IMG/VR virus record: IMGVR_UViG_3300048584_000117
Location: 1-26,680 of that record
From: a virus
DNA length: 26,680 nt
Strand: one strand, 5' to 3'
This document shows, piece by piece, positions 1-7,509 of the stretch. Made by a program: the position numbers and the translations under genes. The number at the start of each line of letters is the position of its first letter. Positions within the stretch are counted from its first letter, which is position 1. The notes below the pieces were generated by a model that was not told the DNA's origin, did no database searches, and saw only the letters and a list, made by a program, of their open reading frames with translations.

Positions 1-339
1 AAGGGGAATGGCCATCCCCCTACCGAAGCGGAGAAAGTTTTGCTAGACCGTTTACCCAAGGCGGCGTGGAATCACGCAGTGCCGCTTGGCGGGCGGCAGC
101 CTGGCTATCCGACAAACTACAAAGTGGATTTGGCCTTTGTCGAAAAGCGATTAGCGATCGAAGTCGACGGCTTTTCTCATTGTTCAAACTCCAGAAAAGA
201 GCAAGACCTCAAAAAGACTCAGAAGCTTTCTTCACTCGGCTGGACCGTGTTGAGGTTCACGAACGAAGAGGTTCTGAAGCAAACAGAGACAGTTATTTCT
301 ACGATCTATCAGTCTCTGGGCATCCAAGCTACGTCGTAA
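1..339 (+). CDS. Vsr/DUF559-type endonuclease associated with the terminase intein (5' end outside window)
   Basis: The reading frame is open from the window edge to the TAA at 337-339, giving 112 visible codons. The real start is probably upstream, because the family-like stretch GNGHPPTEAE lies before the first possible start (TTG at 40). The fold signature is PDDEXK/Vsr-like: YKVDLAF (Asp codon at 127), IEVDGFSH (Glu 160, Asp 166, His 178), then a basic helix and the strand GWTVLRFTNEE that ends such domains. Vsr-like (EDxHD) proteins are known as homing endonucleases linked to inteins in split phage genes. The inferred role is therefore double-strand cleavage of intein-less terminase alleles. 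The 3' third shares its DNA with the intein C-terminal segment in another frame. The family call is firm; the link to homing is inferred from context. Confidence 0.8.
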   Translation, partial: KGNGHPPTEAEKVLLDRLPKAAWNHAVPLGGRQPGYPTNYKVDLAFVEKRLAIEVDGFSHCSNSRKEQDLKKTQKLSSLGWTVLRFTNEEVLKQTETVISTIYQSLGIQATS

Positions 340-1364
340 ACGGCGTCTTAGTCCATAACTGCCAATCGTTCCGGGCCTACATAAGAGGCTTGGTCGATGA
401 GGTGATAGCTCCCGCGCTGTTTGACCACGCGGGCTCGCTTTGTCTGACTGGAACACCGGGCCCGGTTCCGGCGGGCTACTTCTATGAGGCGTCGCATAAC
501 CCGGCGTGGGGAAACTTTCACTGGACGATGTTTGATAACCCGTGGCTGGAAAAGAAGTCTGGGATGACTGTGCAGGCTTTGCTAGAGCGGGACCTTGCGA
601 GAAAAGGCGTTAAGGCTGATCACCCTTCGGTGCAGCGCGAGGTATTCGGCCGTTGGGTTTCCGATCCCGATGCCCTCGTTATCAAGTACAACGCGGAGCT
701 TAATCATTTCGATGAGCTCCCGAAAAGTTCCACGTGGAACTATGTTTTCGGCGTCGACTTGGGCTTTGACGATTCGGATGCGATTTCGGTTATCGGTTGG
801 ACCGAAGAGAGCCCAGATTGCTACCTTGTTTATGAGGAAGAGCGTGCAAAGCAAGGGATCACCGAGCTTGCCCAGTGGATTGAGTCCTTAGTCACACAGT
901 TTGAGCCCCTTCGTATCAGAATGGACACAGGTGGACTGGGCAAAAAGATTGCGGAGGAAATCCGCATTCGATTTGCGATCCCTATTGAGGCAGCGGAGAA
1001 GGTTCGAAAGTTTGAATTCATTGAGATCCTAAACGATGCGCTCCGCACCGGAAGGTTTAGAGCTAAGAAAGACGGGCTCTTTGCGCAAGACAGCCAAAAG
1101 CTAGAGTGGGAGCGGGATCCGGATGATCCGTCTAAGCTGAAAATTAAAGACACGTTCCACTCTGACGTGATCGATTCAACTCTTTACGCCTATCGCGACG
1201 CGTTACACTGGTTGCATGAGCCGACAAACCCAAAGCCGTTACCCGGAACGCCTGCGTTCCAAAAAATGGAGGAAGACGAAATGGAAGGTTTTGTGGCAAA
1301 TCAGTTAAGGGACCAAAGAGAATCGACGGGCGGTTTTGATGATTGGTCATCGGCGGGACTTTAG
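66..1364 (+). CDS. terL: Terminase large subunit, C-terminal part preceded by intein C-terminal segment
   Basis: This frame encodes an intein C-terminus ending in His-Asn, then the C-extein from Cys at 360-362. The extein opens with CQSFRAYI and continues with LTGTPGP, a coupling-type motif of terminase ATPases. The C-terminal RNase H-like nuclease shows three acidic sites: GVDLGFDD (Asp codon at 756), RMDTGG (Asp at 924) and FHSDVIDSTLYAYR (Asp at 1164 and 1173). TerL packages DNA through the portal using ATP and cuts concatemers. The N-terminal ATPase with Walker A lies outside the window. The frame is open from base 3, so the true start cannot be fixed. GTG at 66, with a weak AAGG four bases upstream, is only the first start codon in view. 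Splicing is predicted, not shown. Confidence 0.85.
   Translation: MESRSAAWRAAAWLSDKLQSGFGLCRKAISDRSRRLFSLFKLQKRARPQKDSEAFFTRLDRVEVHERRGSEANRDSYFYDLSVSGHPSYVVNGVLVHNCQSFRAYIRGLVDEVIAPALFDHAGSLCLTGTPGPVPAGYFYEASHNPAWGNFHWTMFDNPWLEKKSGMTVQALLERDLARKGVKADHPSVQREVFGRWVSDPDALVIKYNAELNHFDELPKSSTWNYVFGVDLGFDDSDAISVIGWTEESPDCYLVYEEERAKQGITELAQWIESLVTQFEPLRIRMDTGGLGKKIAEEIRIRFAIPIEAAEKVRKFEFIEILNDALRTGRFRAKKDGLFAQDSQKLEWERDPDDPSKLKIKDTFHSDVIDSTLYAYRDALHWLHEPTNPKPLPGTPAFQKMEEDEMEGFVANQLRDQRESTGGFDDWSSAGL
243..359 (+). other. Intein C-terminal segment (blocks F and G)
   Basis: The terminase frame reads YDLSVSGHPSYVVNG and then VLVHN, immediately followed by Cys. This is the standard intein block F and block G, with the penultimate His, the terminal Asn that cyclises and a +1 Cys nucleophile. 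The strongly conserved part is 300-359. The upstream strand (RVEVHERRG at about 246-272) is a plausible but weaker part of the intein fold. It is read in the -1 frame relative to the endonuclease that occupies the same DNA. The N-terminal intein part is not in the window, so a continuous intein and a split intein both remain possible. Confidence 0.85.
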
Positions 1365-1384
1365 TGAACATTGGAGTTTGGGTT

Positions 1385-1606
1385 ATGGCTTTCGAAGAGA
1401 TCAAGCAGCTTATGGAGATCGCAAAGACCAATGGGTGCAAGCGAGTGAAGTTCCACGACGTGGAGTTTGAGTTTTGGGAAAGCTCGCTTGAACCGGCGAT
1501 GCCGAATTTAGAGGAGCCTCCCGATGCAAAGATGCCAACGGGCGATGATTTGCTATACTGGTCAAGCACTCCGCCAACAGAAGGGGTAAAGCCAGATGGC
1601 AATTGA
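1385..1606 (+). CDS. Small hypothetical protein between terminase and portal
   Basis: A 73-residue protein starting at ATG 1385 (MAFEEIKQLMEIAK), with GGAG about seven bases upstream. A longer frame from 1343 would overlap the terminase 3' end and add an unlikely hydrophobic leader. The N-terminal 30 residues form a predicted amphipathic helix followed by a short strand (CKRVKFHDVEFEF); the rest is acidic and proline-rich, so probably disordered. It overlaps the portal start by 11 bases, suggesting coupled translation. Position between terL and the portal gene is typical of small packaging or head accessory proteins, but no family is recognised and no function is assigned. Confidence 0.65.
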   Translation: MAFEEIKQLMEIAKTNGCKRVKFHDVEFEFWESSLEPAMPNLEEPPDAKMPTGDDLLYWSSTPPTEGVKPDGN

Positions 1607-3485
1607 CTACAAAAGCTTTTCAGATTCAGGCCCGAGCAAAGACTTAACCCCCGCGTCAAAGCGTTGGTGGCTACTTCCAAAGAGCGAACGGCCGGATGCT
1701 ATCGCGTCGGTTGTAAAGTCTCTGTTTAGTCAGCAAACAGCTAGGTTCACTCAAAACGTAGTGTCAGCAAGGCTGTACGGCAATTTGCCTGTTCTAGGAA
1801 CGAACGGGCTTTCGTTCACCCGGATGGCAAGCGCGATCCCTGGCCTGAGAGAGCGAATTAGTTGGAACGTCGTTCAGTCCTGTGTCGACACGGTTACCTC
1901 AAAGATCGCAAAGAACAAACCCCGTCCCCTCTTTCTGACTTCGGGCGGTGACTACCGAATTCAACGCAAAGCAAAAAAGCTCACCAAGTTCACTGACGGA
2001 ATTTTCTATCAGAACCGTGCTTACGAAATGGGAAAGAACGCCTTCCGAGACGGCGCTGTTTGGGGCACCGGCGTGATTCACGTCTTTAGGCGGCATAACA
2101 GGGTTATGTGGGAAAGGGTTCTCCCTGAGGAACTACTGGTTGACGAGATCGAAGCTCTTTATGTTAACCCAACGCAAATTCACCGCGTCAAAGCTATTGA
2201 TCGCGATATTCTGAAGGAAGCATTCCCCGAAAGTCGGAAGCAAATCGAAGGCCTTGATATCGTGAACTTCCGAAGCGGTATCAACACTGGGGCTGTTTCG
2301 GACGTGGTAGAGGTTCGAGAGTCGTATCACTTGCCCTCGGGCCCCGATGCCGATGACGGCCTTCACGCTATCACTATCGACGGGCATGAAATTCTCTCCG
2401 AGAAGTGGGAGCGGCCTTACTTTCCATTTGCATTCTTTCATTGGAACAAAAGACTTTTCGGGTTCTTTGGCCAGGGCGGCGTTGAGCAAATTCAAAGCAT
2501 CCAGGTTGAGATCAATAAGATCCTTTGGATCATGCAGCGATCGCATCACTTGGCTGGCACTTTCAAGATCGCGGTTGAGAACACTGCGAAGATCACAAAA
2601 TCGTTCTTTAACAACGAAATTGGAACGATCATCCCGTTCACGACTACGCCTCCCGCTTATCTGCTACCTCCTATTGTTCAGCCGGAGCTCTATGAGCACT
2701 TAATGCGCCTTACCGCGCAGGCGTTTCAACAGTTCGGTATCAGTCAGCTATCGGCGCAGAGCAAAAAACCAGACGGTCTCGACTCCGGGAAAGCCCTTCG
2801 CGAGTTCAATGATATTGAATCGGATCGATTCATGACTGTGGGGCAGGCTTACGAACAATTCTACCTAGACCTTGCTCGGCTCAGCATTGACGAGGCAAAG
2901 GCGATTGCTAAGGAAACCGGCAATTATAAGGTTGCGGTCCCCGGCTCGAAATTCTTGGAAACGATTGAGTGGAACAAAGTCAGTCTCGACGAGTCGCAGT
3001 ACGAAATGAAGTGCTATCCGACTAGCAGCTTGCCGCAGGATCCGGCAGGCAGACTTCAAACGATTCAAGAGTACATTCAGGCGGGCTTTCTTTCTCCTCG
3101 TTCTGGGCGAAGGCTCTTAGGCTTCCCCGATCTAGAACAGATTGAAACGCTCGCAAACGCGCAAGAGGAATACATTCACAAGGTCTTTGAAGGCATCTTG
3201 GATGCAAAGGACTTAGAGGAAGCGAATACCGCCTACGTTCCTCCCGAGCCGTTTGACGATATGGTTCTAGCGGAAGAACTTGCCATTCAGTACTATACCG
3301 ATGGAAAGATGAATGGGGTTGAGGAGTACAAGCTTGATCTAATGCGTCAGTTTTTAGATCAACTTGAGGTGCTAAAGACTAAAGCGCAAACTCCTCCCGA
3401 GGGAGCATTGCCGCCTGACGGCGGGATGCCTCTAGCCAATCCGGAACCTTTGCCGGTTTCGGACTTGGTGCCCCAAGTAGCATAA
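1596..3485 (+). CDS. Portal protein
   Basis: A 629-residue protein located directly after the terminase and before scaffold and capsid genes. It starts at ATG 1596 with AAGGGG upstream. Portal features seen are ISWNVVQSCVDTVTSKIAK with KPRPLFLT, then FRDGAVWGTGVIHVFR, ERVLPEELLVDEIEAL and later a long helical region around residues 290-420. This layout (clip, stem and wing with an acidic C-terminal tail) matches the P22-type portals of short-tailed phages, which form the dodecameric ring for DNA passage and terminase docking. The last 40 residues are proline-rich (TPPEGALPPDGG) and probably disordered. The assignment comes from recognisable motifs and gene order, not from a search. Confidence 0.88.
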   Translation: MAIDYKSFSDSGPSKDLTPASKRWWLLPKSERPDAIASVVKSLFSQQTARFTQNVVSARLYGNLPVLGTNGLSFTRMASAIPGLRERISWNVVQSCVDTVTSKIAKNKPRPLFLTSGGDYRIQRKAKKLTKFTDGIFYQNRAYEMGKNAFRDGAVWGTGVIHVFRRHNRVMWERVLPEELLVDEIEALYVNPTQIHRVKAIDRDILKEAFPESRKQIEGLDIVNFRSGINTGAVSDVVEVRESYHLPSGPDADDGLHAITIDGHEILSEKWERPYFPFAFFHWNKRLFGFFGQGGVEQIQSIQVEINKILWIMQRSHHLAGTFKIAVENTAKITKSFFNNEIGTIIPFTTTPPAYLLPPIVQPELYEHLMRLTAQAFQQFGISQLSAQSKKPDGLDSGKALREFNDIESDRFMTVGQAYEQFYLDLARLSIDEAKAIAKETGNYKVAVPGSKFLETIEWNKVSLDESQYEMKCYPTSSLPQDPAGRLQTIQEYIQAGFLSPRSGRRLLGFPDLEQIETLANAQEEYIHKVFEGILDAKDLEEANTAYVPPEPFDDMVLAEELAIQYYTDGKMNGVEEYKLDLMRQFLDQLEVLKTKAQTPPEGALPPDGGMPLANPEPLPVSDLVPQVA

Positions 3486-3497
3486 GCGGAGAGCTCT

Positions 3498-3794
3498 TTG
3501 AGTACGCCGAATCATATACCGGGCACGGTCCGTTACTTTACCCACTATCTGACGTTTCCAGACGGTGACGTTTGGTGCAAACAATACCCCTTCGTTCACG
3601 AGTTACAGTTTCAGCTAAAGAACACTCCGTTTAAGAACAGGCCGGATGCAATTCGAGACTTTCTGCAAAAGGGTGAACATCGGTACATAGACCGCAACGG
3701 CCTTATCAACCTAATCCGAATCGACAATGAGCCGGTGCCAGAGAACTGGGGCAACGCTCCGACTGCACTTAATAAACTAAGGAAAAGAAAATGA
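3498..3794 (+). CDS. Hypothetical protein between portal and scaffold genes
   Basis: A 98-residue protein that begins with TTG at 3498, supported by GGAG at 3488-3491. Its last four bases overlap the scaffold start (ATGA at 3791-3794), which indicates coupled translation. The sequence is mixed alpha/beta with several aromatic residues and a basic C-terminus (ALNKLRKRK); there is no signal peptide, membrane segment or known motif. It could be a small capsid-assembly protein given its position. No family is recognised. Confidence 0.7.
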   Translation: MSTPNHIPGTVRYFTHYLTFPDGDVWCKQYPFVHELQFQLKNTPFKNRPDAIRDFLQKGEHRYIDRNGLINLIRIDNEPVPENWGNAPTALNKLRKRK

Positions 3795-4681
3795 GCAATG
3801 AAATGCAAGCGGCCATGGCCCTACTAAACGCGCCGGGGGTTACGCCTTCGGCAACGCCCGCCGCGCCTGTTGCGACGCCCGAAACGCCCGAGGCACCCAA
3901 AGCGCCGACTGACGCGAAGCTCACAGAGTCTACTTCGCAACGCTTTGCAGCACTGGCCCGAAGGGAACAACAGCTAGTCAAGGAGCGTCAAGCGATAGCC
4001 GCGGAGAAAACCCGGATCGCTTCATTAGAGGCAAAGATTAAGGAGCTCACCGAGCAGCAAGAGTCAATTAAACAACAGGCGAGACTAAATCCTCGAAAGG
4101 CGCTAGAATATCTTGGTACGAATTATGAGGATATAACCAATCACTTCCTCAAGGGTGAAGCTGTAACGCCCGAACTGGTTGCCGGAGTAGTCGAAGAAAA
4201 GCTGACTGCATTCCAAAAGCAACAGATTGAGGAAAGGGAAGCCGAAAAGAAGGCAGCCGAAGAAGCGAAACGGTTATCTACTCAGGCCGAAGCCGATAGA
4301 ACGATCAATGAGTTCAAGTCGGACTTGCGGACGTACTTAGATCAAAACAAAGACAAGTATGAGCTTATCAGCTTGTACGACTCGCAAGACGCAGTCTATG
4401 AAACCATTGAACAGTACTTCGCCAAGGAAAAGAAAATCCTTTCCGCTGACGAGGCTGCTGAAATGGTTGAAAAGCAATTAGAGGAATTGGCCAAACGCCT
4501 TAGCGCGACTGAGAAGTATGGCAGCCTCGTGACACCGGCAAAACCGGAGTCCAAAACACCAAACGCGCAGCCCCGCACAATAGATAACTCGTTCAGTGCT
4601 CAATCGTCTGGCTTAAGCGGTCCCGCTAAGACCGAAGCTGAGGCGTTCCAAAGAGCACTAGCGCATTTAAATAACTCTTAG
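3791..4681 (+). CDS. Capsid scaffolding protein
   Basis: A 296-residue, highly charged protein placed immediately before the major capsid gene, the classic scaffold position. Residues 15-45 are a Pro/Ala/Thr-rich disordered leader. Residues 50-105 and 135-175 are strongly predicted coiled coils rich in Glu, Lys, Gln and Ala (for example QQLVKERQAIAAEKTRIASL). A further helical region (about 180-240) leads to a C-terminal tail ending FQRALAHLNNS, the sort of short helical segment scaffolds use to touch capsid protein. It has AGGAAAAG just upstream of ATG 3791. Scaffolds direct procapsid assembly and leave or are degraded on maturation. The call rests on composition and context. Confidence 0.8.
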   Translation: MSNEMQAAMALLNAPGVTPSATPAAPVATPETPEAPKAPTDAKLTESTSQRFAALARREQQLVKERQAIAAEKTRIASLEAKIKELTEQQESIKQQARLNPRKALEYLGTNYEDITNHFLKGEAVTPELVAGVVEEKLTAFQKQQIEEREAEKKAAEEAKRLSTQAEADRTINEFKSDLRTYLDQNKDKYELISLYDSQDAVYETIEQYFAKEKKILSADEAAEMVEKQLEELAKRLSATEKYGSLVTPAKPESKTPNAQPRTIDNSFSAQSSGLSGPAKTEAEAFQRALAHLNNS

Positions 4682-4724
4682 GGCTTTCAAGCTTTCGCGG
4701 GTGCGATTTGCGGCGAGGCCCTAA
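4678..4724 (+). promoter_or_regulatory. Inverted repeat in the capsid gene leader
   Basis: Seven-base perfect arms TTAGGGC (4678-4684) and GCCCTAA (4718-4724) enclose 33 bases between the scaffold stop and the capsid ribosome-binding site (AAAGGGGA at about 4728-4735). It may be an RNA stem that protects or processes the abundant capsid transcript. No T-tract follows, so it is not a good terminator. The function is uncertain. Confidence 0.35.
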
Positions 4725-4743
4725 TCAAAGGGGAATGCCGTAA

Positions 4744-5967
4744 ATGGAAACCAGTTTAAATTTAGCAGCTATGAATGCTGCGCTGAGGGAATTGTATTCC
4801 GGTCAAGTCGTTGAAAACCTTGTCTACGCTGACAATCCTTTCATGGCCATGGTGCCAAAGAAGACCGACTTCGGCGGTAAGTACAAGCCAGTGCCAATCA
4901 TCATTGGCGTGTCTCAAGGCCGTTCGAGCACTTTCGCAAACGCTCAAGGCAACCAAACTGCGAACGTGATCGAATCGTTCTTTCTCACTCGGGCAAAGGA
5001 TTACTCCATTGCCACAATCGACAATGAAACGATGCTTGCATCGCAAACCGACAAAATGGCGTTCTTGGAAGGTTCCAAGATCCTCATCGACGGCGCGATT
5101 CGCTCGATCACCAACAGCGCTGCCTCGGCATTGTTCCGTAGCGGCACGGGTTCGATTGGACAGCTCGGCGGAATCAGCACGGGTGTTATCACTCTCCTGA
5201 ACCCCCAAGACGTTGTTCAGTTTGAACTTGGGATGACCTTGCAAGCGGCAGCAACGGACGGCGGAACTCCTCGCGCAGCCCTTGGCTACGTGATTGCAGT
5301 CAACCGAACGCTCGGAACTGTCACCGTGTCTGCTACCTCGATCTCGGGCGTGGCTGGCTCTCCGGCTCTCTGGGCAGCAAACGACTTCCTTCTCGTTCAG
5401 GGCGATTCGAACCTGAAAATGCGGGGATTGGCTGCTTGGCTTCCAGACGTTGCTCCAGGCGGATCGGATAACTTCTTCGGCGTAAACCGAAGCGTTGACA
5501 CGACTCGTCTAGCAGGCGTTCGGTACGACGGCTCGGCTCAAAGCATTGAAGAGGCGCTCATTGACGCAAGCTCTTTGGTTGCTCGCGAAGGCGGGAAGCC
5601 AGACGTTGCGATCATGAACTTCGCTTCGTATGCCGCTCTTGAGAAATCTCTTGGCAGCAAAGTTCAGTACTGCGACCTGAAAGGGCCTGCTGAAATTGCA
5701 TTCCGAGGGATCATGGTCTCTGGGGCAAACGGCATGATCAAGTGCTTGGCGGACCGCTCTCAGCGCGCTCAGCGAGCAAGCTTGCTCCAAATGAATACTT
5801 GGTGCTTGGAAGGTCTGGGCGATGTTCCTCAGATCCTTCGCTACGGTGACGGCCTTGAAATGCTTCGTATTTCAAATGCCGATGCCGGTGAAGTCCGCGT
5901 CGGTTACTACGCAAACCTGTCATGTCGCGGTCCAGGCTGGTCAGCGAACGTGTTACTCGGCGCGTAA
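4744..5967 (+). CDS. Major capsid protein (HK97-type fold, P22-5-like group)
   Basis: A 407-residue protein directly after the scaffold gene. The N-terminal region has the pattern typical of capsid proteins from short-tailed phages: LNLAAMNAALRELYSGQVVENLVYADNPF and KYKPVPI, followed by an ATIDNETM strand and a helix-rich spine (about residues 80-140). The C-terminal half includes SVDTTRLAGVRYDG and an A-domain-like region ending in NLSCRGPGWSANVLLGA. Its start is ATG 4744 with AAAGGGGA upstream. Codon use is noticeably more GC-ending and regular than in neighbouring genes, as expected for the most abundant virion protein. A hairpin terminator follows within 20 bases of the stop. The HK97 fold is inferred from family resemblance. 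Confidence 0.88.
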   Translation: METSLNLAAMNAALRELYSGQVVENLVYADNPFMAMVPKKTDFGGKYKPVPIIIGVSQGRSSTFANAQGNQTANVIESFFLTRAKDYSIATIDNETMLASQTDKMAFLEGSKILIDGAIRSITNSAASALFRSGTGSIGQLGGISTGVITLLNPQDVVQFELGMTLQAAATDGGTPRAALGYVIAVNRTLGTVTVSATSISGVAGSPALWAANDFLLVQGDSNLKMRGLAAWLPDVAPGGSDNFFGVNRSVDTTRLAGVRYDGSAQSIEEALIDASSLVAREGGKPDVAIMNFASYAALEKSLGSKVQYCDLKGPAEIAFRGIMVSGANGMIKCLADRSQRAQRASLLQMNTWCLEGLGDVPQILRYGDGLEMLRISNADAGEVRVGYYANLSCRGPGWSANVLLGA

Positions 5968-5982
5968 GTACAATTCATGATT

Positions 5983-6014
5983 GGGCGGGGGGCATATAGC
6001 TCCTCGCCCCTTCT
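5983..6014 (+). terminator. Hairpin terminator after major capsid gene
   Basis: An 11-base-pair stem (GGGCGGGGGGC at 5983-5993 with GCTCCTCGCCC at 5999-6009, two G-U pairs) closes on an ATATA loop and is followed by CTTCT. The U-tract is short, so termination may be partial, which would set the ratio of capsid to downstream transcript. Confidence 0.6.
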
Positions 6015-6079
6015 AATGCTCGGGGGCGAGTGATAGAAGTATCCATACCCTGGCCCATAGAGGCCTAAAGGAAAATCAA

Positions 6080-6469
6080 ATGGCAAATCGTCTATACACT
6101 CAGTTCTATATGAGCCTGGAGAGAGTCAAGGTAGTGCTCTTTGGGCAAGCAGCTATTGGCGCGGCAGGTGTCGCGACTATCAGTCCTGTGAACTCAAAAG
6201 GGATTGCCTCAATCACACGTGGCGGATCCGCTGGGCTCTACACGATTGTTCTTCAGGATCAATACGTGCGGTTCCTCGGAATTCAGTTCACTCCAATCTT
6301 TGCAACCACGCCGGGAGTGCTGGGATTCTATGTGGTCTCGGAAACTGTTGCAGGCGCTGCAAAAAACATCGTCGTTCAGTTTCTTGACGCGGCTGGCAGT
6401 GCCGCCGATCCAGCTTCCGGCACTGTGCTGAAGTGGGAAATTAACCTCTCTAATTCGACGGCGCTATAA
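6080..6469 (+). CDS. Putative head decoration or structural protein
   Basis: A 129-residue protein, first gene after the capsid terminator, with AAAGGAAAA before ATG 6080. It is rich in beta-branched and small residues, low in charge and predicted to be all-beta after the first 20 residues (strands such as GLYTIVLQDQYVRFLGIQF and KNIVVQFLDAAG). Position between capsid and connector, size and beta content fit a capsid cement or head-fibre protein, but no named family is recognised, so the role is inferred only from context. Confidence 0.6.
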   Translation: MANRLYTQFYMSLERVKVVLFGQAAIGAAGVATISPVNSKGIASITRGGSAGLYTIVLQDQYVRFLGIQFTPIFATTPGVLGFYVVSETVAGAAKNIVVQFLDAAGSAADPASGTVLKWEINLSNSTAL

Positions 6470-6471
6470 CC

Positions 6472-6729
6472 ATGATGCCAGATAGCAAAAAAATCGCGGC
6501 ACTCATTGTTTCAAAAGCCAGCCCCTCCGAAGAGGGGAAAGGGGAGAAAGAGTACGACGCCGAGGAAGGGCTCGATGCAACCTCTGAAGAGATCATGGCA
6601 GCTTTCGAAAAGAAGGATGCTAAGGGCCTCAAGGTTGCTCTAAAGTCTTTCTTTGAACAGTGCGATGCAATGCCCCATGAAGAGGGTGAGCATACTGAAG
6701 AGGAATCGGACTCGAAAGAGCTCGAATAA
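6472..6729 (+). CDS. Small acidic hypothetical protein
   Basis: An 85-residue acidic protein starting at ATG 6472, two bases after the preceding stop; the adjacent ATG at 6475 is equally possible. Both ends are disordered and Glu-rich (YDAEEGLDATSEE; GEHTEEESDSKELE). The centre is a helix, IMAAFEKKDAKGLKVALKSFF. No domain is recognised. Its position among head genes and likely translational coupling suggest a virion or assembly accessory protein. Confidence 0.6.
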   Translation: MMPDSKKIAALIVSKASPSEEGKGEKEYDAEEGLDATSEEIMAAFEKKDAKGLKVALKSFFEQCDAMPHEEGEHTEEESDSKELE

Positions 6730-6734
6730 TGGAA

Positions 6735-6766
6735 GTCGCCCGAGGGCATCTACACTCTCGGGCGGC
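6735..6766 (+). terminator. Hairpin between head accessory genes and connector genes
   Basis: Perfect arms CGCCCGAG (6737-6744) and CTCGGGCG (6757-6764) extend by two outer pairs and enclose a 12-base loop. CCTCTTAAC follows, a poor U-tract, so this could be a weak terminator or an RNA-processing stem. Confidence 0.5.
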
Positions 6767-6791
6767 CTCTTAACTTTGGGGAGTCTTTAGC

Positions 6792-7508
6792 ATGGCACTT
6801 GGAAGGTTGACGCTAGCCGAGATCAGACAAGCAGCGCGACAGCGCTCGGATATGGTCAACTCGCAATTTGTCACGGATCCCGAATTCGACTCTTACATTA
6901 ATCAGTCAGCGTATGAACTTTACGATTTAATCATTCAGAAGTACGGCTCTGACTACTACGTTGCAAGCCCACTCGTTTTCACGATTGCGCCAAATCAAGA
7001 CACTCATCCTCTCCCGAACGACTTTTATAAAGGCCTAGGCGTCGATCTCCAAATAAACAACGCGCTAGATCGCTGGGTTCGGCTTAACCGATTCAACTTT
7101 TCTGATCGGAACAGGTTTCAATCTGCGGTTGCGCAGCCAATCTTAGGCCGAACGAACTTACGCTACAGATTTAGAGACAATGTGCTTTGGTTTACGCCTG
7201 TCCCCTCGGCTGGGCTCACGTTCAGGCTCTGGTACATTCCACGGCTCACTGAGCTTGTTCTAGATACCGACGTACTAGACGGGGTTTCGGGTTGGACTGA
7301 GTACGTGATCATCGACGCGGCTATCAAAGCGCTGCAAAAAGAAGAAAGCGACGTAAGTGTTTTGTCTGGTCAAAAGCAGGCAATGATAGCTCGCATCGAA
7401 GCCGCAGCGGAGAATCGCGATGCAGGCAGCCCAAGCACTGTTTCCGACACGGCTGTTATGAGTACCGAGTGGGGTAACGGCGTGGGCGGGTTCTGGGGAG
7501 GCTGGTAA
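6792..7508 (+). CDS. Head-to-tail connector (gp4-like adaptor)
   Basis: A 238-residue protein with a helical N-terminus (LTLAEIRQAARQRSDM, then FDSYINQSAYELYDLIIQKYG), a central strand-rich region and a C-terminal helix with IDAAIKALQKEESDVS. Helical adaptors that bind beneath the portal ring in P22-like phages have this kind of layout, and gene order (capsid, accessory genes, connector, fibre, nozzle) agrees. The C-terminus ends in a Gly/Trp tail (GVGGFWGGW), possibly an arm inserted into a neighbouring protein. A weak GGGGAG lies upstream of ATG 6792. The specific gp4 relationship is an inference. Confidence 0.65.
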   Translation: MALGRLTLAEIRQAARQRSDMVNSQFVTDPEFDSYINQSAYELYDLIIQKYGSDYYVASPLVFTIAPNQDTHPLPNDFYKGLGVDLQINNALDRWVRLNRFNFSDRNRFQSAVAQPILGRTNLRYRFRDNVLWFTPVPSAGLTFRLWYIPRLTELVLDTDVLDGVSGWTEYVIIDAAIKALQKEESDVSVLSGQKQAMIARIEAAAENRDAGSPSTVSDTAVMSTEWGNGVGGFWGGW

Positions 7509-7509
7509 C

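Noticed and set aside
1144-1680. 178-residue leftward frame, and a Pro-rich leftward frame at 19004-19336
   Set aside because: Both are reverse shadows of well-supported genes (terminase/portal region and the glycine-rich adhesin), with no start signals of their own.
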